Of a DNA stretch of 64,000 nt, positions 52,008-59,794 are shown one piece after another (position 1 is the first letter of the stretch; every line of letters starts with the position of its first letter). The notes under the pieces were generated by a model that worked only from the letters and a program-made list of their open reading frames with translations, ran no database searches and was not told the origin of the DNA. Both the position numbers and the translations under genes were made by a program. This stretch comes from DAITQM01 sp036832975. Lineage in GTDB: Bacteria > Pseudomonadota > Gammaproteobacteria > Xanthomonadales > Wenzhouxiangellaceae. Location: contig DAITQM010000012.1 in the NCBI GenBank assembly GCA_036832975.1, positions 1-64,000 on the forward strand, read 5' to 3'.

Positions 52008-53042
52008 ATGGCACGGCGGCACCGTCAATCCGACAGCAGCAGACAAATCGCCTACCTGCCGCCGGCGACGCAACTGACGACGACACTCGGTGCGCTGCAC
52101 GCCCGCCTCAAACTGACCCGCCCTTATGCCCGGCTGCTCGCCGCATTGCTGCGGCTGGGTTTGACGCCGCGCAGCGCGGTGATCGCCGTTCCATACTTGT
52201 GGCTGTTGCTGTTTTTCCTGGCCCCGTTTTTCATCGTTCTTAAATTGAGCTTCTCGCGGGTCATGATCGCGATGCCGCCCTACGAGCCGCTGTTGAGCTG
52301 GCTCGAAAGCGGCGCTTTGAAATTAAACGTCCACCTGACCAATTATCTTAGACTGTTCACCGACAACCTCTACGTTCTGTCCTACCTGAACAGCTTGAAA
52401 ATCGCCGCCCTCGCGACGGCGATCACACTGCTCGTCGGCTACCCGATCGCCTATGCGATCGCCCGCGCCCCCGGCCGCTGGCGTGGCCTGTTGCTGACTC
52501 TGGTGATCCTGCCGTTTTGGACCTCGTTTCTGATCCGCGTCTATGCCTGGATCGGCATTCTCAAGAACGAAGGTCTGCTCAATGCTTTGCTCCTCAAACT
52601 CGGAGTGATTTCCTCGCCGCTCGTCATCCTCAATACCGATATCGCGGTGTACATCGGCATTGTCTATTCCTATCTGCCGTTCATGATCCTGCCGCTGTAC
52701 GCCAACCTCGAGAAAATGGACTTGAGCCTGCTCGAAGCGGCGTCCGACCTCGGCTGCCGGCCGGGGAGAGCGTTCTGGAAAGTGACGGTACCGCTGTCGT
52801 TGCCGGGCGTCATCGCCGGCTGTTTCCTGGTTTTCATTCCGGCGGTCGGCGAGTTCGTCATTCCAGATTTGCTCGGCGGCTCGAATACGATCATGATCGG
52901 CAAGACACTGTGGACCGAATTTTTCAATAACCGCGACTGGCCGCTGTCATCGGCCGTCGCCGTGATTCTGCTCGTGCTGCTGATCGTGCCGATCGTCCTG
53001 TTCCAGCGCCAGCAGGAGCGGGCCGGGAGGCAGGCGGCATGA
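52008..53042 (+). CDS. potH: Polyamine ABC transporter permease 1
   Basis: A 344-residue inner-membrane permease, six core helices plus an unusually long basic N-terminal extension of about 55 residues before the first helix (LWLLLFFLAPFFIVLKLSF). The cytoplasmic EAA loop that contacts the ATPase is EAASDLGCRPGRAFWKV. The stop overlaps potI by 4 bp. Forms a heterodimer with PotI. Confidence 0.95.
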   Translation: MARRHRQSDSSRQIAYLPPATQLTTTLGALHARLKLTRPYARLLAALLRLGLTPRSAVIAVPYLWLLLFFLAPFFIVLKLSFSRVMIAMPPYEPLLSWLESGALKLNVHLTNYLRLFTDNLYVLSYLNSLKIAALATAITLLVGYPIAYAIARAPGRWRGLLLTLVILPFWTSFLIRVYAWIGILKNEGLLNALLLKLGVISSPLVILNTDIAVYIGIVYSYLPFMILPLYANLEKMDLSLLEAASDLGCRPGRAFWKVTVPLSLPGVIAGCFLVFIPAVGEFVIPDLLGGSNTIMIGKTLWTEFFNNRDWPLSSAVAVILLVLLIVPIVLFQRQQERAGRQAA

Positions 53043-53845
53043 GCCACAGCCTGCGCCCGGTCGCCGCCTTTTCGGGGTTCAACACCGCGTCGCTGGCGCT
53101 CGGCTTGCTTTTCCTCTACGTGCCGATCGCCCTGCTGGTGATTTTCAGTTTCAACGAATCGCGGCTGGTTACGGTGTGGGGCGGGTTTTCGACCAAATGG
53201 TACAGCGCGCTGCTGACCAACCAGGGCATCAAGAACGCCGCGTGGGTCACCTTGAAAGTGGCGCTGATTTCAGCGACGCTGGCCACCGTACTAGGGACGA
53301 TCGCTGGCCAGATCATGGCGCGTTTCGGCGCTTTTCGCGGCCGGCTGCTGTTTTCCGGCATGATCTACGCGCCGTTGGTGATGCCCGAAGTGATCACCGG
53401 CCTGTCTTTGCTTTTGATGTTCGTCGCCATCGCGCTCGATCGCGGCATGCTGACTTTGACCATCGCCCATATCACTTTTTCGATGTGTTACGTCGCCGTG
53501 GTCGTGCAATCGCGGTTGACGACCATGGACCGGGCGATCGAAGAGGCGGCGCTCGACCTCGGGTGCACGCCGGCCCGGACGTTTTTCACCGTCACCTTGC
53601 CGATCATCATGCCGGCGGTGATTTCGGGCTGGCTGCTTTCCTTTACACTATCGCTTGACGATCTGGTGATCGCCAGCTTCACGACCGGCCCAGGGGCGAC
53701 GACGCTGCCGATGAAAATTTACAGTTCCGTCCGTCTCGGCGTCACCCCGGAGATCAACGCGGTATCGACGATCCTGATCGGCCTAGTCGCGGCCGGCGTC
53801 CTGATCGCCGGCCTGATCAACCGCCGCCGTCCGGTGGGAGAATGA
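53039..53845 (+). CDS. potI: Polyamine ABC transporter permease 2
   Basis: A 268-residue permease with six helices. The EAA loop is EEAALDLGCTPARTFFTV, followed by SLDDLVIASFTTGPGATTLP, typical of PotC/PotI. ATG at 53039, 4-bp overlap with potH. Completes the PotFGHI-type importer. Confidence 0.95.
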   Translation: MSHSLRPVAAFSGFNTASLALGLLFLYVPIALLVIFSFNESRLVTVWGGFSTKWYSALLTNQGIKNAAWVTLKVALISATLATVLGTIAGQIMARFGAFRGRLLFSGMIYAPLVMPEVITGLSLLLMFVAIALDRGMLTLTIAHITFSMCYVAVVVQSRLTTMDRAIEEAALDLGCTPARTFFTVTLPIIMPAVISGWLLSFTLSLDDLVIASFTTGPGATTLPMKIYSSVRLGVTPEINAVSTILIGLVAAGVLIAGLINRRRPVGE

Positions 53846-53926
53846 AGTGCACTGGTTATCGCTTTATGGTGGCGGTGGCTTTGCAGATGTTGGAAATGAC
53901 AATTGGGTAAAACCTGGAGCACAACA

Positions 53927-54682
53927 ATGAATCGTCTATTTTGTTGGATCACTGTCAGTTTTTCGCTGCTCGCCGGCAACGCAGTCGAGGCCCAGATACT
54001 CGATTATTTCTCGCTGACCCTGACCGGGGTCACCGACTACGAGTTCCGCGGCGTCTCGCAAACCGCCAACGACTCGGCGTTCCAGGGCAGCCTCGATTTC
54101 GAACACGACACCGGCTTTTATGCCGGCTGGTGGTGGAGTTCGAGTCTCGATTTCGAGCAGTGCTGCGGCGAAAGTTGGGAGTTCGATTATTACGGCGGCT
54201 ACGCGAGCGAAATCGGCGAGACCGGCATCGGCTACGACGTCGGCGTCGTGTACTACGATTTCCCCGGCACCAACGAGGATCTCGACTACACCGAGTTCTA
54301 CGTCGGCACCAGTTACGAATTTATTGACTTCAAGTTCTGGTGGACGCCTAATTTCTTCTCCATCGGCAAGAACGCCCGCTACCTCGATCTCAATTTGAAC
54401 TTCGAGCTGCCGTACGATATCGGTCTCGTGCTGCACGGCGGTTATACCGACGGCCGGGCGCTCGATCCGGAGTTCGCCGATCTGACCGGACTCAGCGATT
54501 ATTTCGATTATTCGGTGGCACTCGGTTATTCACTTGGCCCGATCGATCTGGAAGTCAAGTGGGTCGATACCGATTTATCCGGCGACTTCAAGATCAGCAA
54601 CGGCGCTTTGCAGAACGATTCGCGGGTGATTTTCACGATCTCGACGACCCTGCCGTGGGATAACGGCGGCGGGGAGGAATGA
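53927..54682 (+). CDS. TorF-family putative outer-membrane protein
   Basis: A 251-residue exported beta-rich protein with a signal peptide ending AVEAQ. Amphipathic strands follow, such as LTLTGVTDYEFRGVSQTAND, typical of the TorF/gcw family (the TDYxFRG pattern), and the C-terminus is VIFTISTTLPW. The protein is strongly acidic and Tyr/Trp-rich. Next to a polyamine importer it could form the outer-membrane pore for cationic polyamines; this is inference. ATG at 53927 with a CTGGAG upstream. Confidence 0.8.
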   Translation: MNRLFCWITVSFSLLAGNAVEAQILDYFSLTLTGVTDYEFRGVSQTANDSAFQGSLDFEHDTGFYAGWWWSSSLDFEQCCGESWEFDYYGGYASEIGETGIGYDVGVVYYDFPGTNEDLDYTEFYVGTSYEFIDFKFWWTPNFFSIGKNARYLDLNLNFELPYDIGLVLHGGYTDGRALDPEFADLTGLSDYFDYSVALGYSLGPIDLEVKWVDTDLSGDFKISNGALQNDSRVIFTISTTLPWDNGGGEE

Positions 54683-54727
54683 TCCGTCGAGGCGGCTGCC
54701 GGGTGATGGGCTAGTACGATCAGTGAG

Positions 54728-56065
54728 GTGAGTGCGGTGCGCAACGAAACCGGCTTGACTGCCGCGGACATGGAATCGTTCTGGATGCCGTTTACGGCGA
54801 ACCGGCGGTTCAAACAGCGGCCGCGCCTTTTATCCAAGGCCGCGGGGATGTACTACGAAAGCGCGGACGGCCGCCGCATCCTCGACGGCGTCGCTGGGTT
54901 GTGGTGCTGCAACGCCGGGCACGGCCATCCCAGAATCGTCGAAGCGATCGGACAAAGCGCCGCGGCGCTCGATTACGCGCCGACGTTCCAGATGGGTCAC
55001 CCGCGGGCTTACGAACTTGCCGACCGGCTCGCGGCGCTCGCTCCGGGCGATCTCGATCATGTGTTTTTCACTTGTTCGGGTTCGGAATCGGTCGATACCG
55101 CACTGAAGATCGCGCTGGCCTATCACCGCCAGCGCGGCGAGGCCGGCCGGACGCGGTTGATCGGCCGTGAGCGTGCTTACCACGGCGTCGGTTTCGGCGG
55201 CATCTCGGTCGGCGGCATCGCCGCCAACCGCAAGCAGTTTGCGGCGCTGCTCCCCGGCTGCGATCACCTCAGGCATACACATGACCCGGTTCGCAACGCG
55301 TTTAGCCGCGGCCTGCCAGCGCACGGCGCCGAACTGGCCGATGACCTCGAACGACTGGTCGCGTTGCACGACGCTTCGACCATCGCCGCGGTCATCGTCG
55401 AACCGGTCTCCGGCTCGACCGGCGTGCTGCCGCCGCCCAAGGGCTATCTCGAGCGCCTGCGCGCGATCTGCGACCGGCACGGGATCTTGTTGATATTCGA
55501 CGAAGTGATCACCGCTTTCGGGCGCCTCGGCGGGGCATTCGCGGCCGCGGTGTTCGGTGTCGTTCCGGACCTCATCACCACCGCCAAGGGACTGACTTCG
55601 GGCAGCGTTCCGATGGGCGCCGTGCTGGTCCGCAAGGGCATTTACGAGGCCTTTATGCACGGCCCGGAGCAGAGCATCGAGCTGTTCCACGGCTACACCT
55701 ATTCGGCCCACCCGCTGGCTGTCGCCGCCGGTATCGCGACCCTCGACGTTTACCGCGACGAGCGGCTGTTCGAGCGCGCCGCCGAACTCGCCTTGTATTT
55801 CGAAAATGCGGTGCACAGCCTGGCCACTGCGCCGCACGTCGTCGATATCCGCAATTGCGGTCTGATGGCCGGTATCGAACTCGAGCCGCGGCCCGGGCAG
55901 CCGACGGTGCGGGCGATGGAGGTCTTGCAGCGCTGCTTCGAGGCCGGCGTTCTGATCCGCGCCACCGGCGAGACACTGGCTTTGTCGCCGCCGTTGATCA
56001 TCGCTGAGCGCGACATCGACACGCTGGTCGGGGTGATCGCCGAGGTTTTGGCGACCACCGCCTGA
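54728..56065 (+). CDS. Class III aminotransferase, beta-alanine/omega-amino acid:pyruvate type
   Basis: A 445-residue PLP enzyme. SFWMPFTANRRFK near the N-terminus is characteristic of the beta-alanine--pyruvate (omega-amino acid) group. TCSGSESVDTAL binds the phosphate, LIFDEVITAFGRLGG is the cofactor Asp motif and TTAKGLTSGSVPMGAV has the PLP lysine. It probably forms malonate semialdehyde or a related aldehyde from polyamine breakdown products, which suits the aldehyde dehydrogenase further on. GTG start at 54728; a GTG nine bases later is possible. Confidence 0.88.
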   Translation: MSAVRNETGLTAADMESFWMPFTANRRFKQRPRLLSKAAGMYYESADGRRILDGVAGLWCCNAGHGHPRIVEAIGQSAAALDYAPTFQMGHPRAYELADRLAALAPGDLDHVFFTCSGSESVDTALKIALAYHRQRGEAGRTRLIGRERAYHGVGFGGISVGGIAANRKQFAALLPGCDHLRHTHDPVRNAFSRGLPAHGAELADDLERLVALHDASTIAAVIVEPVSGSTGVLPPPKGYLERLRAICDRHGILLIFDEVITAFGRLGGAFAAAVFGVVPDLITTAKGLTSGSVPMGAVLVRKGIYEAFMHGPEQSIELFHGYTYSAHPLAVAAGIATLDVYRDERLFERAAELALYFENAVHSLATAPHVVDIRNCGLMAGIELEPRPGQPTVRAMEVLQRCFEAGVLIRATGETLALSPPLIIAERDIDTLVGVIAEVLATTA

Positions 56066-56146
56066 TTGTGCAGCGGGGCGGCGTTTTGCACGGTTCACCG
56101 CCGCGCGCCGGTCTTGATGTTTTTCCCGTTACTGAACCGAAGAACC

Positions 56147-57796
56147 ATGAAAGCCTCTGACCTTTTCGTCCGCTGTCTCGAAGCCGAAGGCGTGCGTTAC
56201 GTTTTCGGTGTTCCGGGTGAGGAAAATCTCGATTTCATCGAATCGCTGCGCCCGTCCTCGATCCGCCTGATCGTCACCCGCCACGAACAGGCGGCCGGCT
56301 TCATGGCCGCGACTTACGGCCGCTTGACCGGTGAGCCCGGCGTTTGCCTGTCGACGCTCGGTCCGGGAGCGACCAATCTTTTGACCGCCGCGGCCTATGC
56401 CCAGCTCGGTGCCATGCCGATGGTGATGATCACCGGCCAGAAGCCGATCCGTTCGCCGAAACAGGGCGCCTTCCAGATCATCGACGTGGTCGGCATGATG
56501 GCGCCGGTCACCAAGTACACGCGGCAGGTGGTGAGCGCCAATTTCATCCCGGCGCGCGTTCGCGAGGCGTTTCGCGTTGCCGCCGAGGAGCGGCCGGGTG
56601 CCACCCACCTCGAGGTGCCGGAGGATATTCTGCAAGAATCCTGCGACCTTGCGCCGCTCGCCGCCAGCCGGGCCCGCCGGCCGGTCGCCGAAGACAAGGC
56701 GATCGCCGCGGCGGTGGCCGAACTGGCCGCCGCCCGCCGGCCGCTTCTGGTCATCGCCGCCGGCGCCAACCGCCGGCTGGTCAGCCGCATGCTGCGTCGT
56801 TTTGTCGAACGCTACAAGATCCCGTTTGTCACGACCCAGATGGGCAAAGGCGTTGTCGACGAGCGCCTCGATTGTTTCATCGGCAACGCCGCGCTGTCGG
56901 CTGGCGATTTCGTTCATCAAGCGATCGAGCGCGCTGACTTGATCGTCAACATCGGTCACGACGTGGTCGAAAAGCCGCCGTTTTTGATGCATGGCAACGG
57001 CCGCAAGGTCATTCATATCGACTTTTCGACGGCCAAGGTCGATCCTTTGTATTTCCCGCAGCTCGAAGTCACCGGCGATATCGCCAACGCCCTGTGGCAG
57101 ATCGCCCAGCAGCTCGAAGTGCAGGACCACTGGGACTTCGCGCCGCTGCTCGCCGTGCGCGATGCGGCCCGTGCCCTTGACGCCGAATTGCTCGCCACGG
57201 AGCGTTTTCTGCTGCGTCCCGAACGGCTGGTCCACGAACTGCGCGAGGTGCTGCCCGAGGAGAGCATTCTGACGCTCGATAACGGCATGTACAAAATCTG
57301 GACGGCGCGCAATTACCCCGCGGTCCAGCCCAACTCGGTGCTGCTCGACAACGCCCTGGCGACGATGGGCGCCGGCTTGCCGGCGGCGATGGCCGCGCGT
57401 CTGGTCCACCCGCGCCGCCCGATCGTCGCGTTGTGCGGCGACGGCGGCTTCATGATGAACTCCCAGGAATTGGAAACCGCGGTCCGTCTCGGCCTGAATC
57501 TCACCGTCATCGTCCTCTGCGATAATGGTTACGGCATGATCCGTTGGAAACAGCAGCAGATGGGCTTTGCCGAATTTGGCCTCAATTACGATAACCCCGA
57601 TTTTGTCCGCTACGCCGAAGCTTACGGCGCGCGCGGCCACCGGGTCGAAAGCGCGACCCAATTCAAACCGCTGCTCACCCGCTGCCTCGCCGAGCCGGGC
57701 GTGCATCTGCTCGCCGTGCCGGTCGATTACATCGCCAACCATCGCCTGCTCAACGATGAGATACCCAACCGGGCGGCGGAGTTAGCAGGCTGTTGA
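56147..57796 (+). CDS. Thiamine-diphosphate enzyme, acetolactate synthase large-subunit-like
   Basis: A 549-residue TPP enzyme. The N-terminal Pyr domain has FGVPGEENLDFIESL with the catalytic Glu and STLGPGATNLLTAAAYAQ. The PP domain has LCGDGGFMMNSQELETAV and LCDNGYGMI for Mg-TPP. No small regulatory subunit follows, so a catabolic or AlsS-like role, or another 2-oxo acid reaction, is as likely as valine synthesis. It is probably coupled to the aldehyde dehydrogenase. The last four residues (LAGC) and the TGA stop are supplied by repeat copy B. ATG at 56147 chosen from homology. Confidence 0.85.
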   Translation: MKASDLFVRCLEAEGVRYVFGVPGEENLDFIESLRPSSIRLIVTRHEQAAGFMAATYGRLTGEPGVCLSTLGPGATNLLTAAAYAQLGAMPMVMITGQKPIRSPKQGAFQIIDVVGMMAPVTKYTRQVVSANFIPARVREAFRVAAEERPGATHLEVPEDILQESCDLAPLAASRARRPVAEDKAIAAAVAELAAARRPLLVIAAGANRRLVSRMLRRFVERYKIPFVTTQMGKGVVDERLDCFIGNAALSAGDFVHQAIERADLIVNIGHDVVEKPPFLMHGNGRKVIHIDFSTAKVDPLYFPQLEVTGDIANALWQIAQQLEVQDHWDFAPLLAVRDAARALDAELLATERFLLRPERLVHELREVLPEESILTLDNGMYKIWTARNYPAVQPNSVLLDNALATMGAGLPAAMAARLVHPRRPIVALCGDGGFMMNSQELETAVRLGLNLTVIVLCDNGYGMIRWKQQQMGFAEFGLNYDNPDFVRYAEAYGARGHRVESATQFKPLLTRCLAEPGVHLLAVPVDYIANHRLLNDEIPNRAAELAGC

Positions 57797-57939
57797 AAAA
57801 CAGCCTGCTAATCCGGGCCACGGATGGCCCGGCGAAATCAGGCGCTCCTCAGCGGCTGATTTCGGGAGCGCAGCGCAAGTCGCGCCTTTCGCAAGCGACA
57901 TTGAAAAACGCCAGGATTGCGTTTTTCAACAACCTGTTA
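57781..57939 (-). repeat. Structured interspersed repeat, copy B (full length, inverted)
   Basis: A 159-bp element, about 97% identical by eye to the reverse complement of copy A (251-407). It includes the 13-bp hairpin ends (TTAGCAGGCTGTT / AACAGCCTGCTAA) and the second hairpin near 57901-57931. It lies between the TPP enzyme and aldehyde dehydrogenase genes: the first gene ends inside it, and the SD of the second (AAGGAG) starts right after it. Confidence 0.85.
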
Positions 57940-57953
57940 GAAGGAGCCGCAAG

Positions 57954-59387
57954 ATGACCGCAAAACGCTATCCCTACTATCTCGCCGGCCAGCCGGCTGC
58001 CCCCAATCACCGCCTGGCGGTGACCGATAAGTATTCCGGTGAGGTGTTTGCCGAAGTGGCGTCCGCCGGGCCGGCCGAAATCGAGCAGGCGATCGCCGCC
58101 TGCGCCGCGGCGGCGCCGGCGATGGCCGCGCTTTGCGCCTATGAACGGCGCGATATTTTGCAGCGTTGTGTCACCGAAATCACGGCGCGGAGCGAGGAAT
58201 TCGCCCGCGTCCTGTGCCGCGAAGCCGGCAAGCCGATCAAAGACGCCCGCACCGAAGTCGGGCGGATGATCGACACCTTCCAGATCGCCGCCGAGGAAGC
58301 CCTGCGCATCGGCGGCGCGGTCATCGACCTCGACATCGCGCCGCGGGCACGCGGCTACCGGGGCTTGTGGAAGCGCGTGCCGATCGGCCCGTGTTCGTTC
58401 ATCACGCCCTTCAACTTTCCGCTCAATCTCGCGGCCCACAAAGTCGCCCCGGCGATCGCGATGGGCAATCCCTTCGTGCTCAAGCCCGCCGAACGCACGC
58501 CGGTCAGCGCCATTTTGCTCGGCGAAGTCCTGGCCGCCGCCGGCCTGCCCGACGGCGCTTTTTCGGTCGTGCCTTGCGACATCGCCGACGCCGGCCCGTT
58601 CACCACCGACGAGCGCCTCAAGCTGTTGAGTTTCACCGGCTCGCGGCCGGTCGGCTGGAAGCTGAAGGCCCAGGCCGGCGCCAAAAAAGTGGTCCTCGAA
58701 CTCGGCGGCAATGCCGCCTGCATCGTCGAGCGCGACGCCGATATCGCGGACGCCGTCGAGCGCATCGTGTACGGCGGCTTCTACCAATCCGGCCAGACCT
58801 GCATCAGCGTCCAGCGGGTCATGGTCCATGAAGCGATTTACGACGAACTACTCGGCCGGCTGGTCGCCCGCGTCAAGGAATTGAAAGTCGGCGATCCGAA
58901 CGACGAGGAAACGTTCATCGGACCTGTGATTTCGATCAACGATGCCGTTCGTCTCGAACAATGGGTCCAGGACGCCGCCGCCGCCGGGGCGCAGATCCTG
59001 ACCGGCGGCACCCGCGACGGCGTCATGATGCAGCCCACCGTCATCGCCGGCGCCCCGCCCGGTTGCAAAGTCAACGACGAAGAGGCCTTCGGGCCGTTGG
59101 TCAACGTCACCCGCTTTGCCGATTTCAAACAAGCCGTCGCCGCCGCCAACGCCAGCCGCTACGGCCTGCAGGTCGGCGTTTTCACCCGCGATATCTACCA
59201 GATCCAATATGCCTTCGACCACCTCGAAGCCGGCGGCATCATCATCAACGACGTTTCCTCCTTCCGCGTCGATAACATGCCCTACGGCGGCATTAAAGAC
59301 AGCGGCACCGGCCGCGAAGGCGTTCGCTTCGCAATGGAAGACATGAGCGAAATCAAACTCCTGGTGCTCCGCAACCCTGGGAGCTAG
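57954..59387 (+). CDS. Aldehyde dehydrogenase, NAD(P)-dependent
   Basis: A 477-residue enzyme of the ALDH superfamily. TPFNFPLNL holds the catalytic Asn (Asn154), LELGGNA the general-base Glu249, and YQSGQTCISVQRV the nucleophile Cys283. The sequence pattern is closest to non-phosphorylating glyceraldehyde-3-phosphate / lactaldehyde-type ALDHs. In this context it may oxidise semialdehydes released by the aminotransferases. A good SD (AAGGAG) precedes the ATG at 57954. It stops 3 bp past the stop of the convergent HupE-like gene. Confidence 0.92.
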   Translation: MTAKRYPYYLAGQPAAPNHRLAVTDKYSGEVFAEVASAGPAEIEQAIAACAAAAPAMAALCAYERRDILQRCVTEITARSEEFARVLCREAGKPIKDARTEVGRMIDTFQIAAEEALRIGGAVIDLDIAPRARGYRGLWKRVPIGPCSFITPFNFPLNLAAHKVAPAIAMGNPFVLKPAERTPVSAILLGEVLAAAGLPDGAFSVVPCDIADAGPFTTDERLKLLSFTGSRPVGWKLKAQAGAKKVVLELGGNAACIVERDADIADAVERIVYGGFYQSGQTCISVQRVMVHEAIYDELLGRLVARVKELKVGDPNDEETFIGPVISINDAVRLEQWVQDAAAAGAQILTGGTRDGVMMQPTVIAGAPPGCKVNDEEAFGPLVNVTRFADFKQAVAAANASRYGLQVGVFTRDIYQIQYAFDHLEAGGIIINDVSSFRVDNMPYGGIKDSGTGREGVRFAMEDMSEIKLLVLRNPGS

Positions 59388-59758
59388 CGAGGCTGTCGGG
59401 TTTTGCCGGTCGCGGCGCGGCCGATGAAGTAGGCGGCGATGAACAGCGGCGCGGAGCCGATCATGATGCCGGTGGCGTAGCTCCAGGTGGGGTGGCCGGC
59501 GGCGGGCAGGTGAAGTAACGCATACACCGCCAGGATGACGAACGCCCAGCCGCGGGCGCGTCCGAAGTGGGTGGCGTAACCGCCGGCGAACCCGGCGAGC
59601 AACGCAACGAGCGGGTGCTGCCAGTTGCCCAGCCATGGGTGCAGTAAGCCAAGATAAAAATCGGAATATTGGATCGGATCGTGACCAGGGTGCGCCAGCG
59701 CCGTGCCGCTCAACAACATCGCCAGGCCAAGGACCAAGCGCGTTTTACCGTGACTCAT
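59384..59758 (-). CDS. Small HupE/UreJ-like membrane protein
   Basis: A 124-residue protein with a signal-like segment ending ALAHPGHDP, then LLHPWLGNWQHPLVALLAGF and three hydrophobic helices. The HPGH and HPxxGxxHP patterns resemble the start of HupE/UreJ nickel permeases, but the protein is shorter. It follows the hydrogenase large subunit in the same direction and may serve nickel supply or maturation. Its last residues (GKTRQPR) and stop overlap a fragment of the ATPase-type repeat at 59393-59417. Confidence 0.65.
   Translation of the reverse strand: MSHGKTRLVLGLAMLLSGTALAHPGHDPIQYSDFYLGLLHPWLGNWQHPLVALLAGFAGGYATHFGRARGWAFVILAVYALLHLPAAGHPTWSYATGIMIGSAPLFIAAYFIGRAATGKTRQPR
59393..59417. 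repeat. 25-nt fragment of the ATPase-gene repeat
   Basis: CTGTCGGGTTTTGCCGGTCG and the next five bases match 23020-23044 with one difference (24 of 25). It lies right after the aldehyde dehydrogenase stop and inside the 3' end of the HupE-like gene. Confidence 0.6.
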
Positions 59759-59794
59759 CGTAGTTGCTCCTCTGCAAGGTGAATCGACCGGGCG

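Noticed and set aside
54830..57742. Long minus-strand frames (422 and 537 codons) opposite the aminotransferase and TPP enzyme genes
   Set aside because: Both lie opposite genes with intact catalytic motifs and show His/Arg-rich shadow composition.
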